DNA from: Streptomyces sp. NRRL B-1347 | Lineage (GTDB): Bacteria; Actinomycetota; Actinomycetes; Streptomycetales; Streptomycetaceae | Direction of reading: 5' to 3' | DNA: 64,000 nt | Assembly: GCF_000720325.1 (NCBI RefSeq) | Contig: NZ_JOJM01000001.1 | Location: 301,876 to 365,875, forward strand | In this document: piece after piece, positions 44,732 through 53,688 of the stretch | Position numbering within the stretch: position 1 is the stretch's first letter | How the letters are laid out: every line of letters starts with the position of its first letter | Program-made: the position numbers and the translations under genes | The notes under the pieces: model-generated | What the model was told of the DNA's origin: nothing | Database searches by the model: none | Seen by the model: only the letters and a program-made list of their open reading frames with translations

Positions 44732-46939
44732 CTACAGCTCCTTGATCCGGATGTCCCGGTACGACACCACGTCGGTGACCCCGTGGACCTGGAGGCCCAC
44801 GTAGCCGGAGGCGAAGCGGCGCCCGTCCGTGCCGGGGTCGTCGCCGCGCGGCGGCTCGAAGACCTGGCCGCCGGTGTTGTCGAACTCGTTGATCAGGACG
44901 CCGTTGCGGTAGACCGCGTAGTGCTGGTCGACCACGCGGATCTCGTAGTCGTTCCAGGTGCCCTTGGGCGTGACGCCCGCGCCCGCCAGGCCGACCCGGT
45001 CGAAGCCGTACACCGACCCGGTCTTGTACATGTCGCCGTCCGGGCGGTCGAGGACCTGGACCTCATGGCCGTACTTGATGGCCACCCACTCCGGACGCGG
45101 CTCCTCCGGGTGGTCGTGGACCTGCGGGAAGCGCACGAAGACGCCGGAGTTGGCGTTGCCGGAGCCGGGCGCGTCGTCCCGCCACTGGAGCTTCAGCGAG
45201 AAGTCGCCGTACTTGCGCTCCGGGAACCACAGCATGCCGAGCCCGTTCCTCGTGGTGCCCGAGGTCATCGATCCGTCGGCGTTCAGACCGAACGAACCGC
45301 CGCCCACCTGCTGCCACTTGGCGAAGGACCGCTGCGTGCCGTCGAAGAGGTGCCGATAGCCCTCGGTCTGTCCCGGCTCGCCGATGCCGGACTCCTTCGC
45401 CGCCTTGTTGATCTTGTTGTACTCGCGCTGGTCGATCTCGCCCTTCTTCTTCAGGCGGTCCGTGACCGTCTTCACGTGCTTGAGGAACAGCGCGTGCGAC
45501 GACCAGTCCTTCTCGTCCTCGATCAGCTCGCCGATCCGGCAGCGGTTGTCGGTGACCCGGTTCGGGATGCCCGTGTCGACGGTGCCGACGAAGACCGTCA
45601 GGCGCTCGTCGTACTCGGGGCAGTTCGGCCCCGGCACCCCGCCGCCCTCGTCGACCGTGAACGCCACCGACTTCGCGGGCGCGGTGTTGCCCGCCTTGTC
45701 GCTCGCCCGGTACGCCACCGTGTGCCGCCCGACCCGGTCGACCACCACCGGCGCGGTGTAGGCCACGTACGGGCCGCCGTCCAGGGAGTACTCGACCTTG
45801 TCGAGGCCCGAGCCTGCGTCGGTCGCGGTCACGGTGACCTTCGCCCGGCCGATGTAGGCGCCGTCGGAGTTCTTGTCGCCCTCGACCTTCGCCGAGGTCT
45901 CCGGCGGGGTCCTGTCCTCCTGCGGCGGCGCGACCACGGTGAACTCGACGGCCTTCTCCTGCGCCACGTTGCCCGCCTTGTCGGACGCGCGGTAGCGCAC
46001 CTTGTGGGTGCCGACCGCGTGCACCATGACGGGTGCGGAGTACGTCGTCCAGGCGCCGTCGCCGACCGCGTACTCGACCTTGTTCAGGCCGGACCCCGCG
46101 TCGGACGCCGTCACCGTGACGGTGGCCATGCCCAGGTACTGGCCCTGGCCGTTCTGCTCGCCGCTGACCGTCGCCGAGGTCTCCGGCGGCGTCCTGTCGT
46201 CGGTCGGCGGCGCCACCACCGTGAAGTCGACCGCCTTCTCGGCCGCCGCGTTGCCCGCCCTGTCGGAGGCCCGGTAGCGGATCTTGTGGGCGCCGACCGT
46301 GCTCACCACCACCGGCGCGGTGTACGGCTGCCAGGCGCCGTCCGCCCCGACCGCGTACTCGACCTTGTCGACGCCCGTCCCCTCGTCGGTGGCGGTCACC
46401 GTGACCGTCGCCGAACCGACGTACGCGCCCTCGGCGTTCGTCGCCCCGTCCACCTTCGCCTTGGTCTCCGGCGCCGTCGTGTCGGTGCCCCCGCCGTCGG
46501 TCACGACGAGGATGCCCTGCATCGCCCCGTGGCCGGGGATCGTGCAGTAGTAGCGGTAGCGGCCGGGGGTGAGGGTCACCTCGGCCGTCCACTTGCCGCC
46601 CTTCTCGTCGTTCGGATTGGCGAGCAGGTTCAGCGGGACGTCGTTGTTGTACTCCGGGTCGGAGACGTCGAACGTCAGCGTGTGCGGCATGCCGGTGTTG
46701 TTGCCGGTCGCCACGCTGTTCTCGAACACGATCGTCGTCCGGCCCGCGACCGCCGTGGTCGGCGCGGACTTGTACTTGGCGATGTCGTTGTCGGCGGTCC
46801 ACGTCAGGGCCTGCCGCGCGGGGCGCGGCCCGTCCGGGCGGGCCGTGGCCGCCGAGGTCAGGCCGACCACCAGGGCGAGCGCGGTGAGCAGCACCGCCCA
46901 GACGCCCGTGGGGCGTGACCGCGTACGAGCGGATCTCAT
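44732..46939 (-). CDS. Secreted cupredoxin-OmpL47-DUF1080 protein
   Basis: 735 residues. A signal peptide (about 1-33) is followed by a plastocyanin-like domain (about 45-145) with copper ligands in GMPHTLTF and YYCTIPGHGAM. Three OmpL47-type Ig-like repeats follow (each TPPETSA.V.G..N..G.Y.G-like, with KVEYAV.DG.W), then a region with RIGELIEDEKDW. The C-terminal DUF1080 domain (about 545-735; YRHLFDGTQRSFAKWQQVGG, then SGVFVRFPQVHDHPEE) is a concanavalin-like fold of the 3-keto-disaccharide hydrolase family. The start overlaps the stop of the ThuA gene by 4 bp, so the two are cotranslated. Confidence 0.86.
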   Translation of the reverse strand: MRSARTRSRPTGVWAVLLTALALVVGLTSAATARPDGPRPARQALTWTADNDIAKYKSAPTTAVAGRTTIVFENSVATGNNTGMPHTLTFDVSDPEYNNDVPLNLLANPNDEKGGKWTAEVTLTPGRYRYYCTIPGHGAMQGILVVTDGGGTDTTAPETKAKVDGATNAEGAYVGSATVTVTATDEGTGVDKVEYAVGADGAWQPYTAPVVVSTVGAHKIRYRASDRAGNAAAEKAVDFTVVAPPTDDRTPPETSATVSGEQNGQGQYLGMATVTVTASDAGSGLNKVEYAVGDGAWTTYSAPVMVHAVGTHKVRYRASDKAGNVAQEKAVEFTVVAPPQEDRTPPETSAKVEGDKNSDGAYIGRAKVTVTATDAGSGLDKVEYSLDGGPYVAYTAPVVVDRVGRHTVAYRASDKAGNTAPAKSVAFTVDEGGGVPGPNCPEYDERLTVFVGTVDTGIPNRVTDNRCRIGELIEDEKDWSSHALFLKHVKTVTDRLKKKGEIDQREYNKINKAAKESGIGEPGQTEGYRHLFDGTQRSFAKWQQVGGGSFGLNADGSMTSGTTRNGLGMLWFPERKYGDFSLKLQWRDDAPGSGNANSGVFVRFPQVHDHPEEPRPEWVAIKYGHEVQVLDRPDGDMYKTGSVYGFDRVGLAGAGVTPKGTWNDYEIRVVDQHYAVYRNGVLINEFDNTGGQVFEPPRGDDPGTDGRRFASGYVGLQVHGVTDVVSYRDIRIKEL

Positions 46940-49482
46940 CGTCCCGCCTTCCTGGCCAGGTCACCCGCAGCCGGGGTCGCCGCGCCGCCGGTATAGGTCA
47001 CGCGCCACAGCGCGGACTTGGCGTCCGAGGTGAAGAAGCCGCGCCCGTAGTCGAGGACGTAGAGCGAGCCGTCGGGGGCGAACTTCCAGTCCATGAGGTT
47101 CTTGATGCGGTCGTTGCCCACCGGAATGATCTTCTTGAGCGATTCGGCGTGCACCGGCAGGCCGCCCTTGCCGACCGTCTTCGGGTCGGTGAGCACCGCG
47201 TGCCGCGGCTGGTCGCCGTCGTAGAAGTCGCCGACGAACCACTTGCCGTCCCAGTAGGCGGGCCACTTGTCCGCGCTCGCGCTCGCCGGGTCGTAGCGGT
47301 AGACCGGACCGTTCATCGTCGCCTGGCCGCCGCCCTTGAGCCACGGCAGGAGCTGCTTCTGCTCCTCCGTCCTGTAGCTGGGGACGCCGTTCGCGTCGCG
47401 CGGGTAGTCGATGCCGCCGCCCTGCGGGGAGTACCAGATGGTGTTCGGCTCGGCGGGCGGGATCTTCACCAGGCCGTCGTTGTTCGGCGACTCGTTGCGC
47501 AGGTTCTCGCAGTCGTACCAGCCCAGCGGCTTGCTCGGATCGGGCAGATTGCGGTCGCGGTAGGGCTGGTTGTTGCCCATGCAGTACGGCCAGCCGCGGT
47601 TGGAGGCGTGGGTGATCGCGGCGAACGTGTCGTACTTGGCCGGGCCCCACGTCGTCGACGGCTGCCCCGCGTCGGGGCCGACCCAGCCCGCGTACAGGGT
47701 GTCGGTCTTCTTGTCGACGGAGATGCGCGCGGGGTTCCTGACGCCCATCACATAGATCTCGCCGCGCGTCTTGCCGCCGCCCTCGTCCGGCTCCTTGCCG
47801 GTGAAGAGGTTGCCGTCGGGGAGCGTGTACGTGCCGTCCGGCTCGGGGTGGATGCGCAGGATCTTGCCGTTGAGGTTGTTGGTGTTGCCCGCCGTGCGGC
47901 GGGCGTCGGCGAAGGAGACGCCCTTGAAGTTCGGCTGCGGGTTGTTGCCCGAGTAGCCGTCGCTGAAGCCGGACGAGTTGTTGTCACCGGTCGCGACGTA
48001 CAGGTTGCCCTGGGAGTCCCAGGCCATCCCGCCGCCGGAGTGGCAGCAACTGTGGATCTGGATGGGCCACTTGAGCAGCACCTTCTCGCTGTCCATGGCC
48101 AGCTTCCCGGTCGCCTTGTCGTACGTGAAGCGGGAGACGTACCGCTCGCCCATGTGCTTGTCGCGGTCGATGCGGGAGTGCGGCGTGTAGTGCAGGTACA
48201 CCCAGCCGTTGTCCTCGAACCGCGGGTCCAGCTCGATCCCGAGCAGGCCCTCCTCGACCTTGATCAGCTCGCCGCCGCCGCCCTTGTTGCCGAAGACGGT
48301 GAGCGCGCCCGCGAGGGTCACCTGCTTGGTCTTCGGGTCGTAGACGTGGATCTCGCCGCGGCCCTTGCCGATGTCCGGGTCGTTCCAGTCGGTCACGACG
48401 GGCCGGGAGGAGTCCGCGCCGCCGCGGCCGATGTAGAAGACCTTGCCGTCGGGGGCGGTCACCAGGCCGTGCGGCTCGCCGATCTGGTCGTTCTCGCCGG
48501 GCTTGTTGGGCTGGGTGAGGCGCTCCGCCTTGTAGTGGCCGGTGATGGACGCCTTGCAGTCGGCGCGCACCAGACGGGTCGTCCACAGCAGGGCGCCCCG
48601 CAGATGCGTCCGGAAGTCCGTCTCGTCGTACGCGTCGGCCGTGCCGCCCATGCCGGTGTAGAAGGAGCGGCCGCCGTCGTAGTCGCGGCACCAGGAGACC
48701 GGGTGGTCCCAGCCGTTCGCGCCCGCGCCCGGCTTGTACGTGGACTCGCGCACCCGCGCCACCGTGTGGACGGCGCCCGACGGATTGGTCTCCCAGTTGA
48801 GCCACCTGTCGGGGCGCTTCCACTCCAGGGGCAGGTCCTTGGTGGCCGGGCCCACCCGGTCGCCGACCTCGACGGTCGCGCGCTGCACGGCCGCGGGGCC
48901 CTCGTCCTTGGGGCGGGCGCCGACCAGTCCGGTGAACCAGCTGGAGTAGGGCTCCGCGCGGGCCGCGTCGTGCAGGCCGAGGAAGCCGCCGCCGGCCTCC
49001 ATGTAGGCCTCCAGGCCTGCCTCCTGCTCGGCGTCGAGCACGTCGCCCCCGCCGGTCACGAACGCGACGGCGTTGAACTTGCCGAGCCGCCCCGCGTCGG
49101 TGAACACCGCCGGGTCGTCGGTCGCCGTGACCGTGAACCGCTCGGCGGCGGGCCCGGAGCGGCCGATCTTCTCGATCGCCGCGATGGCGGCGTCGACGAC
49201 CGGCGACTCGTCGCCGGGCGCCGCGGATCCGTAGAAGGCGAGGACGCGCACGTTCGCGCCACCCGGAGGCGCGGGCAACGCTCGTGACATCGTTGTCTTC
49301 ATCGCTTCGGCGTCACTGGGCGGTTCGGGGAAGGGGCGCGCGGACGCGACGGGCCCGGAGAGGACCCCGGCCGCGAGCGCCCCCGCGGCCATGGCCGCCG
49401 CCCAGGAGCGACGGGTGGTTCTGTGCCTTGCTCTGCCGAACTCTCGTGTGGTTAAGGGTTGTTGACGCGGTGTGAGCCGCAT
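46936..49482 (-). CDS. Secreted ThuA-domain / PQQ-type sugar dehydrogenase fusion
   Basis: 848 residues. A signal peptide (SWAAAMAAGALAAGVLSGPV) precedes a ThuA-like glutamine-amidotransferase-fold domain (about 75-300; VRVLAFYG, FVTGGGDVLD, GGGFLGLHDA). A six-bladed beta-propeller of the glucose/sorbosone dehydrogenase family follows (about 320-820; GEPHGLVTAPDGKVFYIGRG, HSCCHSGGGMAWDSQGNLYV, ASNRGWPYCMGNN). It probably oxidises or binds carbohydrate outside the cell. The paired DUF1080 protein is often found with ThuA and keto-sugar metabolism. The start at 49482 has GAGGGG about 13 nt upstream and is moderately certain. Confidence 0.86.
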   Translation of the reverse strand: MRLTPRQQPLTTREFGRARHRTTRRSWAAAMAAGALAAGVLSGPVASARPFPEPPSDAEAMKTTMSRALPAPPGGANVRVLAFYGSAAPGDESPVVDAAIAAIEKIGRSGPAAERFTVTATDDPAVFTDAGRLGKFNAVAFVTGGGDVLDAEQEAGLEAYMEAGGGFLGLHDAARAEPYSSWFTGLVGARPKDEGPAAVQRATVEVGDRVGPATKDLPLEWKRPDRWLNWETNPSGAVHTVARVRESTYKPGAGANGWDHPVSWCRDYDGGRSFYTGMGGTADAYDETDFRTHLRGALLWTTRLVRADCKASITGHYKAERLTQPNKPGENDQIGEPHGLVTAPDGKVFYIGRGGADSSRPVVTDWNDPDIGKGRGEIHVYDPKTKQVTLAGALTVFGNKGGGGELIKVEEGLLGIELDPRFEDNGWVYLHYTPHSRIDRDKHMGERYVSRFTYDKATGKLAMDSEKVLLKWPIQIHSCCHSGGGMAWDSQGNLYVATGDNNSSGFSDGYSGNNPQPNFKGVSFADARRTAGNTNNLNGKILRIHPEPDGTYTLPDGNLFTGKEPDEGGGKTRGEIYVMGVRNPARISVDKKTDTLYAGWVGPDAGQPSTTWGPAKYDTFAAITHASNRGWPYCMGNNQPYRDRNLPDPSKPLGWYDCENLRNESPNNDGLVKIPPAEPNTIWYSPQGGGIDYPRDANGVPSYRTEEQKQLLPWLKGGGQATMNGPVYRYDPASASADKWPAYWDGKWFVGDFYDGDQPRHAVLTDPKTVGKGGLPVHAESLKKIIPVGNDRIKNLMDWKFAPDGSLYVLDYGRGFFTSDAKSALWRVTYTGGAATPAAGDLARKAGR

Positions 49483-49716
49483 GAGAACACCGACCCCTCG
49501 TTGGTCACGACTGCGGCGACTACAACAACAGCGCGGTTGAAGCTAGCCCCCTTTCGACGGCTAGCCAAGAGCTATGACGTCACTTCACCCGAACTTTGTC
49601 CTGCCTGTGGAGAAACGGGGTTCCTGCCGCTAGCGTGTGGCCGAATCCGGTGCCCCGTGCGCCATGGCTACGCCTGATGAAGTGTCAGTTTCCATTCCAC
49701 AGTGGGGGAGTTCGGC

Positions 49717-50706
49717 ATGGACAGACGGAGCTTCAACCGACGGATGCTGGTGGGCGGAGCGGTCGCGGCGACCGGGGTGACATCGATGTCGGCCATGGCG
49801 CCCGACGCGGTACCGGCCGAAAACCCTCCCAGGACGGCCCCGGCGGGCGGCGAGGTGCGCCGCATCACGATGTACGCCGAGAAGCTCCCCGACGGGCAGC
49901 TGGGCTACGGCCTTGAGCGGGGCAAGGCGACCGTGCCGGGCCCGCTGATCGAGCTCAACGAGGGCGACACGCTGCACGTCGACTTCGAGAACACCACGGA
50001 CGTCGCCGTCAGCCTGCACGTCCACGGCATGGACTACGAGATCTCCAGCGACGGCACCAAGCACACCAGGTCCGACGTGGCGCCGGGCAAGAAGCGCACG
50101 TACACCTGGCGCACGCACGCGCCCGGCCGCCGCAAGGACGGCACCTGGCGCCCCGGCACGGCGGGCTACTGGCACTACCACGACCACGTGGTCGGCACGG
50201 AACACGGCACCGGCGGCCTGCGCAAGGGCCTCTACGGGGCGGTGATCGTGCGCCGCAAGGGCGACATCCTGCCCGACAAGACCTGCGTGATCGTCTTCAA
50301 CGACATGATGATCAACAACAAGCCCGCCCACTCCGGCCCCGACTTCGAGGCCACCGTGGGCGACCGGGTCGAGTTCGTGTCGATCACGCACGGCGAGTAC
50401 TACCACACCTTCCACATCCACGGTCACCGCTGGGCGGACAACCGCACGGGCATGCTGACCGGGCCCGACGACCCCAGCCAGATCCTCGACGACAAGATCA
50501 CCGGACCGGGGGACTCCTTCGGCTTCCAGGTGATCGCGGGAGAGGGAGTCGGCGCGGGCGCGTGGATGTACCACTGTCATGTGCAGAGCCACTCCGACAT
50601 GGGGATGGTGGGCCTGTTCCTGGTCAGAAAACCGGACGGCTCGATTCCGGACTATGAACCCCATCATCCCCACGAGAAGGCGGAGCAGGGAGGAGCCCAC
50701 CACTAG
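49717..50706 (+). CDS. Two-domain small laccase (multicopper oxidase), Tat-secreted
   Basis: A 329-residue small laccase very like S. coelicolor SLAC/SCO6712 from memory. It has the Tat signal [20 protein letters not shown] and copper motifs [22 protein letters not shown] and [13 protein letters not shown]. Two-domain laccases form trimers and oxidise phenols with O2. The ATG at 49717 is preferred over GTG 49702 because GGGGGAG lies at the right distance and SLAC begins MDRR. It is divergent from the ThuA/dehydrogenase operon. Confidence 0.96.
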   Translation: MDRRSFNRRMLVGGAVAATGVTSMSAMAPDAVPAENPPRTAPAGGEVRRITMYAEKLPDGQLGYGLERGKATVPGPLIELNEGDTLHVDFENTTDVAVSLHVHGMDYEISSDGTKHTRSDVAPGKKRTYTWRTHAPGRRKDGTWRPGTAGYWHYHDHVVGTEHGTGGLRKGLYGAVIVRRKGDILPDKTCVIVFNDMMINNKPAHSGPDFEATVGDRVEFVSITHGEYYHTFHIHGHRWADNRTGMLTGPDDPSQILDDKITGPGDSFGFQVIAGEGVGAGAWMYHCHVQSHSDMGMVGLFLVRKPDGSIPDYEPHHPHEKAEQGGAHH

Positions 50707-50730
50707 GGGCCTGTCAGGTGACGGGTGCTG

Positions 50731-51249
50731 TCAGCGCAGGAGGCTCCATTTGTAGCGGGCGTCCTTGGGGTCCAGGTCGTTGCGTACCGTCACATAGGAC
50801 GTGCCCTCGCGGTACGGCGTGCTCAGGAGCTTGCCGTCGTCGTGGGACACCCAGAACAGGTCCCCGGCGTTGTTGCCGTTGAAGTGCCAGAACTGATTGA
50901 CGTCGTTCGCGTCGCACGTGCCGAGCCAGGCGAGGCCCCAACCGGCCACGTCCGCAAGGCACTTGCCGGTGCTGACGGAGACGATCTGCCACGCCGGCCG
51001 GTTCGCCAGCTGCAGGCGCCACCGCTGCCGGGAGTCGCCGAGGTCGCAGGCGGCGAAGGTGGCGGTGCCCTGGAAGGCGTTGGCGGGGTCGTCGGCGGTG
51101 GACATGCACAGGCCGTTGCCCGTGTTGCGGAACAGGCTCCCGGGGTCGGGCTCGGCCGCGCCCGCGGGCGCCGCCCCCGTGAGGAGGGTGCCGCCCGCGG
51201 CCGTGACCAGGGCCGCGGCCAGGGCGGTGAGCCGACGTGTGAACTTCAT
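50731..51249 (-). CDS. Secreted ricin-type beta-trefoil lectin protein
   Basis: 172 residues: signal peptide MKFTRRLTALAAALVTAAGG up to about residue 31 (PAGAA), then one ricin B-like domain with three QxW-type repeats (RQRWRL, NQFWHF, YKWSLL) and paired cysteines. No catalytic domain is attached, so it is a free-standing carbohydrate-binding or related secreted protein. It is convergent with the laccase gene and divergent from the LacI gene. Confidence 0.82.
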   Translation of the reverse strand: MKFTRRLTALAAALVTAAGGTLLTGAAPAGAAEPDPGSLFRNTGNGLCMSTADDPANAFQGTATFAACDLGDSRQRWRLQLANRPAWQIVSVSTGKCLADVAGWGLAWLGTCDANDVNQFWHFNGNNAGDLFWVSHDDGKLLSTPYREGTSYVTVRNDLDPKDARYKWSLLR

Positions 51250-51430
51250 GGGACGTCCTTTCCGGTGGCGGTGCTGCTCCCGATGCTGAGGCACGGCGCG
51301 GCGCGGCACCATCGCCGGAACGGGGGACGGCGGGGGCGCGCGGGGGGCCCGCGGGCCGGTGCCGGGCGCGCTCCGGGGCGCCGCCGCCGCGGCTATTCTG
51401 ATCGGCAACCGCCGATGAGGAGTTTCCGAG

Positions 51431-52513
51431 GTGAGCGAGGCAGGGGCGCGTCCCACGCTGGAGGCAGTGGCCGCGCGGGCCGGGGTTTCGCGCGCGACGG
51501 TGTCACGGGTGGTGAACGGCGAGGCAGGGGTGCGGGAAGTCCTCGCCGCGAAGGTCAGACGGGCCGTGGACGAACTCGGCTACGTGCCCAACCGCGCCGC
51601 CCGCAGCCTCGTCACCCGGCGCTACGACGCCGTGGCCGTGGTCATCGCCGAGCCGGAGACCCGGGTCTTCGCCGATCCGTTCTTCGCGCTCCAACTGCGC
51701 GGCATCAGCAAGGAACTGACGGCCCACGACGTGCAGCTCGTACTGCTGCTCACCGAGGGGCGCGCCGACCACGCGCGCGTGGGCCGCTATCTGGCCGGCG
51801 GCCACGTCGACGGGGCGCTCGTCTTCTCGCTGCACCTGGACGACCCGCTGCCGGTCATCATCAACGGCGCGGGCGTGCCCACGGTGTTCGGCGGCCGCCC
51901 CGGCTGGTCCGGCGGCGAGGACAGCGTGCGGTACGTCGACTGCGACAACCGCGGCGGCGCGCGCTCGGCCGTGCGGCACCTCGCCGGGCTCGGCCGCACC
52001 CGCATCGCGCACATCACCGGGGCCCTCGACCAGACGTCGGCCGCCGACCGCCTCGACGGCTTCCGGGACGTCCTGCCGACCGCGGACGCGCGCCTCGTCG
52101 CCGAGGGCGACTTCACCCCCGCGGGCGGTGAGCGGGCCATGCGGCACCTGCTCGACCGGTGCCCGGACGTCGACGCCGTGTTCGCCGCGAACGACCTGTC
52201 GGCGGCCGGGGCGCTGCGGGTCCTGCGCGCCTCCGGGCGGCGCGTGCCGGACGACGTGGCGGTCGTCGGCTTCGACGACATGCTGCCCGTGGCCGAGCAG
52301 GCCGATCCGCCGCTGACGACGGTGCGCCAGGACATCGAGGAGATGGGCCGGATCATGGCCGCCATGCTGCTGCGCGGGCAGGACCGGAGCCCCGCCCCGG
52401 AACCGGAGCAGGCGCGCGCGCACGCGCGCGCACGGCGGCGCGACACCGACGACGTCGGGCACGCGGCGAGCGTGGTCCTGCCGACGGAACTGGTGCGCCG
52501 GGAGTCGGCGTAG
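51431..52513 (+). CDS. LacI family transcriptional regulator
   Basis: 360 residues. The HTH is PTLEAVAARAGVSRATVSRV, then VNGEAGV, followed by the hinge and a periplasmic-binding-protein-like ligand domain (DDVAVVGFDDMLPVAEQADP). Near the C-terminus, about 35 residues rich in Arg/Ala/Pro/Asp replace the usual short loop. They are encoded by a tract of alternating CG. It probably senses a sugar. Candidate target sites lie at 52644-52661 and 56279-56294. The start is GTG. Confidence 0.9.
   Translation: MSEAGARPTLEAVAARAGVSRATVSRVVNGEAGVREVLAAKVRRAVDELGYVPNRAARSLVTRRYDAVAVVIAEPETRVFADPFFALQLRGISKELTAHDVQLVLLLTEGRADHARVGRYLAGGHVDGALVFSLHLDDPLPVIINGAGVPTVFGGRPGWSGGEDSVRYVDCDNRGGARSAVRHLAGLGRTRIAHITGALDQTSAADRLDGFRDVLPTADARLVAEGDFTPAGGERAMRHLLDRCPDVDAVFAANDLSAAGALRVLRASGRRVPDDVAVVGFDDMLPVAEQADPPLTTVRQDIEEMGRIMAAMLLRGQDRSPAPEPEQARAHARARRRDTDDVGHAASVVLPTELVRRESA
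52412..52433. repeat. 22-bp alternating purine-pyrimidine tract
   Basis: An uninterrupted run of alternating g/c (with two a) lies inside the LacI gene, coding for Ala/Arg/His repeats. Such tracts can adopt Z-DNA and vary in length by slippage. Confidence 0.7.
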
Positions 52514-52643
52514 AGAAGGCGGCAGGCGGAGTCGTGGGGGCGGCGGCGTCGCGGGGCCCGCGTCGAAAGTCCTCCGCGCTCCCGGTCACATTTCTCGCCC
52601 GCCAGGGGTCATAGGGACAGCTGCGCCGATACGGCGGCAGCGC

Positions 52644-52661
52644 CCGGGAGCCTGCTCCCGG
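52644..52661. promoter_or_regulatory. 18-bp dyad ahead of the NAD(P)-binding gene
   Basis: ccgggagc-ct-gctcccgg is a perfect dyad with 8-bp arms, ending 22 bp before the ATG at 52684. It looks like a LacI-family operator with a 2-bp centre, though it could also form a hairpin ending LacI transcription. Confidence 0.5.
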
Positions 52662-52683
52662 ACCCCACGAGCGAGGAGTAGTC

Positions 52684-53445
52684 ATGGCGGCATCGATCCT
52701 GGTCACGGGTGGCACGGGCACGCTCGGGCGGCTCGTGGTGCCGCTCCTGCGGGCGGCCGGGCGCGAAGTGCGGGTGCTCACCCGGCACGACCGCGCACCG
52801 GGCGACGGCATCACCGACGTCACCGGTGACCTGGTCAAGGGCGAGGGCGTCGAGGAGGCCGTGGCCGGGGTCGACACCGTGCTGCACCTGGCGGGCGGCC
52901 CCAAGGGCGACGCCGAGGCGGCCGGACACCTGGTGCGGGCCGCCCGCGCCGCGGGGGTGCGCCACCTCGTGTACATCTCGGTCATCGGGGCGGACCGGGT
53001 GCCGCTCGGCTGGTTCCGGTCGAAGCTGGCCGCCGAGCGGGCCGTCGCGGAGTCGGGCATCGCGTGGACGACGCTGCGCGCCGCCCAGTTCCACGACCTG
53101 GTGCTCACCATGGCCGAGAAGATGGCGAAGCTCCCGGTGCTCCCGGTCCCCGGCGGCCTGCGCTTCCAGCCGGTCGACGCGCGGGAGGTGGCCGCACGGC
53201 TCGCCGAGCTGACGCTCGGCGAACCCGCGGGCCTGGTGGCCGACCTGGCGGGGCCGAAGGTGTACGGCATGGGCGAGCTGAACCGCGGCTATCTGAAGGC
53301 GCGCGGCAAGCACCGCCTCCTCATGCCGGTCCGCATGCCCGGCAAGGCGGGCCGCGCCTACCGCGCGGGCGAGAACCTCACGCTCGACGGCGCGCTGGTC
53401 GGCGAGCGCACCTGGGAGGAATTCCTCGCCGAACGCGTGCGGTAG
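52684..53445 (+). CDS. NAD(P)H-binding protein (atypical SDR, NmrA-like)
   Basis: 253 residues with the extended-SDR nucleotide motif ILVTGGTGTLGRLVVPLL and VDTVLHLAGG, then LVYISVIGADRVP. The catalytic tyrosine of true SDR enzymes is not evident in a YxxxK context, so it may be a redox sensor or an epimerase-like enzyme. The ATG at 52684 follows GAGGAG. It is 170 bp downstream of the LacI gene. Confidence 0.85.
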   Translation: MAASILVTGGTGTLGRLVVPLLRAAGREVRVLTRHDRAPGDGITDVTGDLVKGEGVEEAVAGVDTVLHLAGGPKGDAEAAGHLVRAARAAGVRHLVYISVIGADRVPLGWFRSKLAAERAVAESGIAWTTLRAAQFHDLVLTMAEKMAKLPVLPVPGGLRFQPVDAREVAARLAELTLGEPAGLVADLAGPKVYGMGELNRGYLKARGKHRLLMPVRMPGKAGRAYRAGENLTLDGALVGERTWEEFLAERVR

Positions 53446-53583
53446 CCGATCCTGGTCCGCGCCGTTCCGCTTCCGTCCCCGTCCGTACTGTCGGCGGTAC
53501 AGCGGACAACGAAATGGCCGGGAAATCTTGCGGCCGGGATCTTCAACCGTCAGCCTCTATCCACGACTTGAGGATCTCGGGCC

Positions 53584-53659
53584 GCCCGCTCGGCGGGCGC
53601 GCTCGCGGTTCGGCATGCGCGGGCCCGGGACGGGCCCGCCGCGGGCACCCGGTGCCCGC
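53584..53659. other. Three consecutive hairpins in the leader of the acyltransferase gene
   Basis: 53584-53598 (6-bp stem), 53619-53639 (8-bp stem, 5-nt loop) and 53641-53659 (9-bp arms around one base) follow each other in the 243-bp gap before the ATG at 53689. They could form an attenuator, a terminator for the upstream gene, or operator dyads. Confidence 0.5.
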
Positions 53660-53688
53660 AACGGGGCAGCAGCAAGCGGAGGGTTTCC

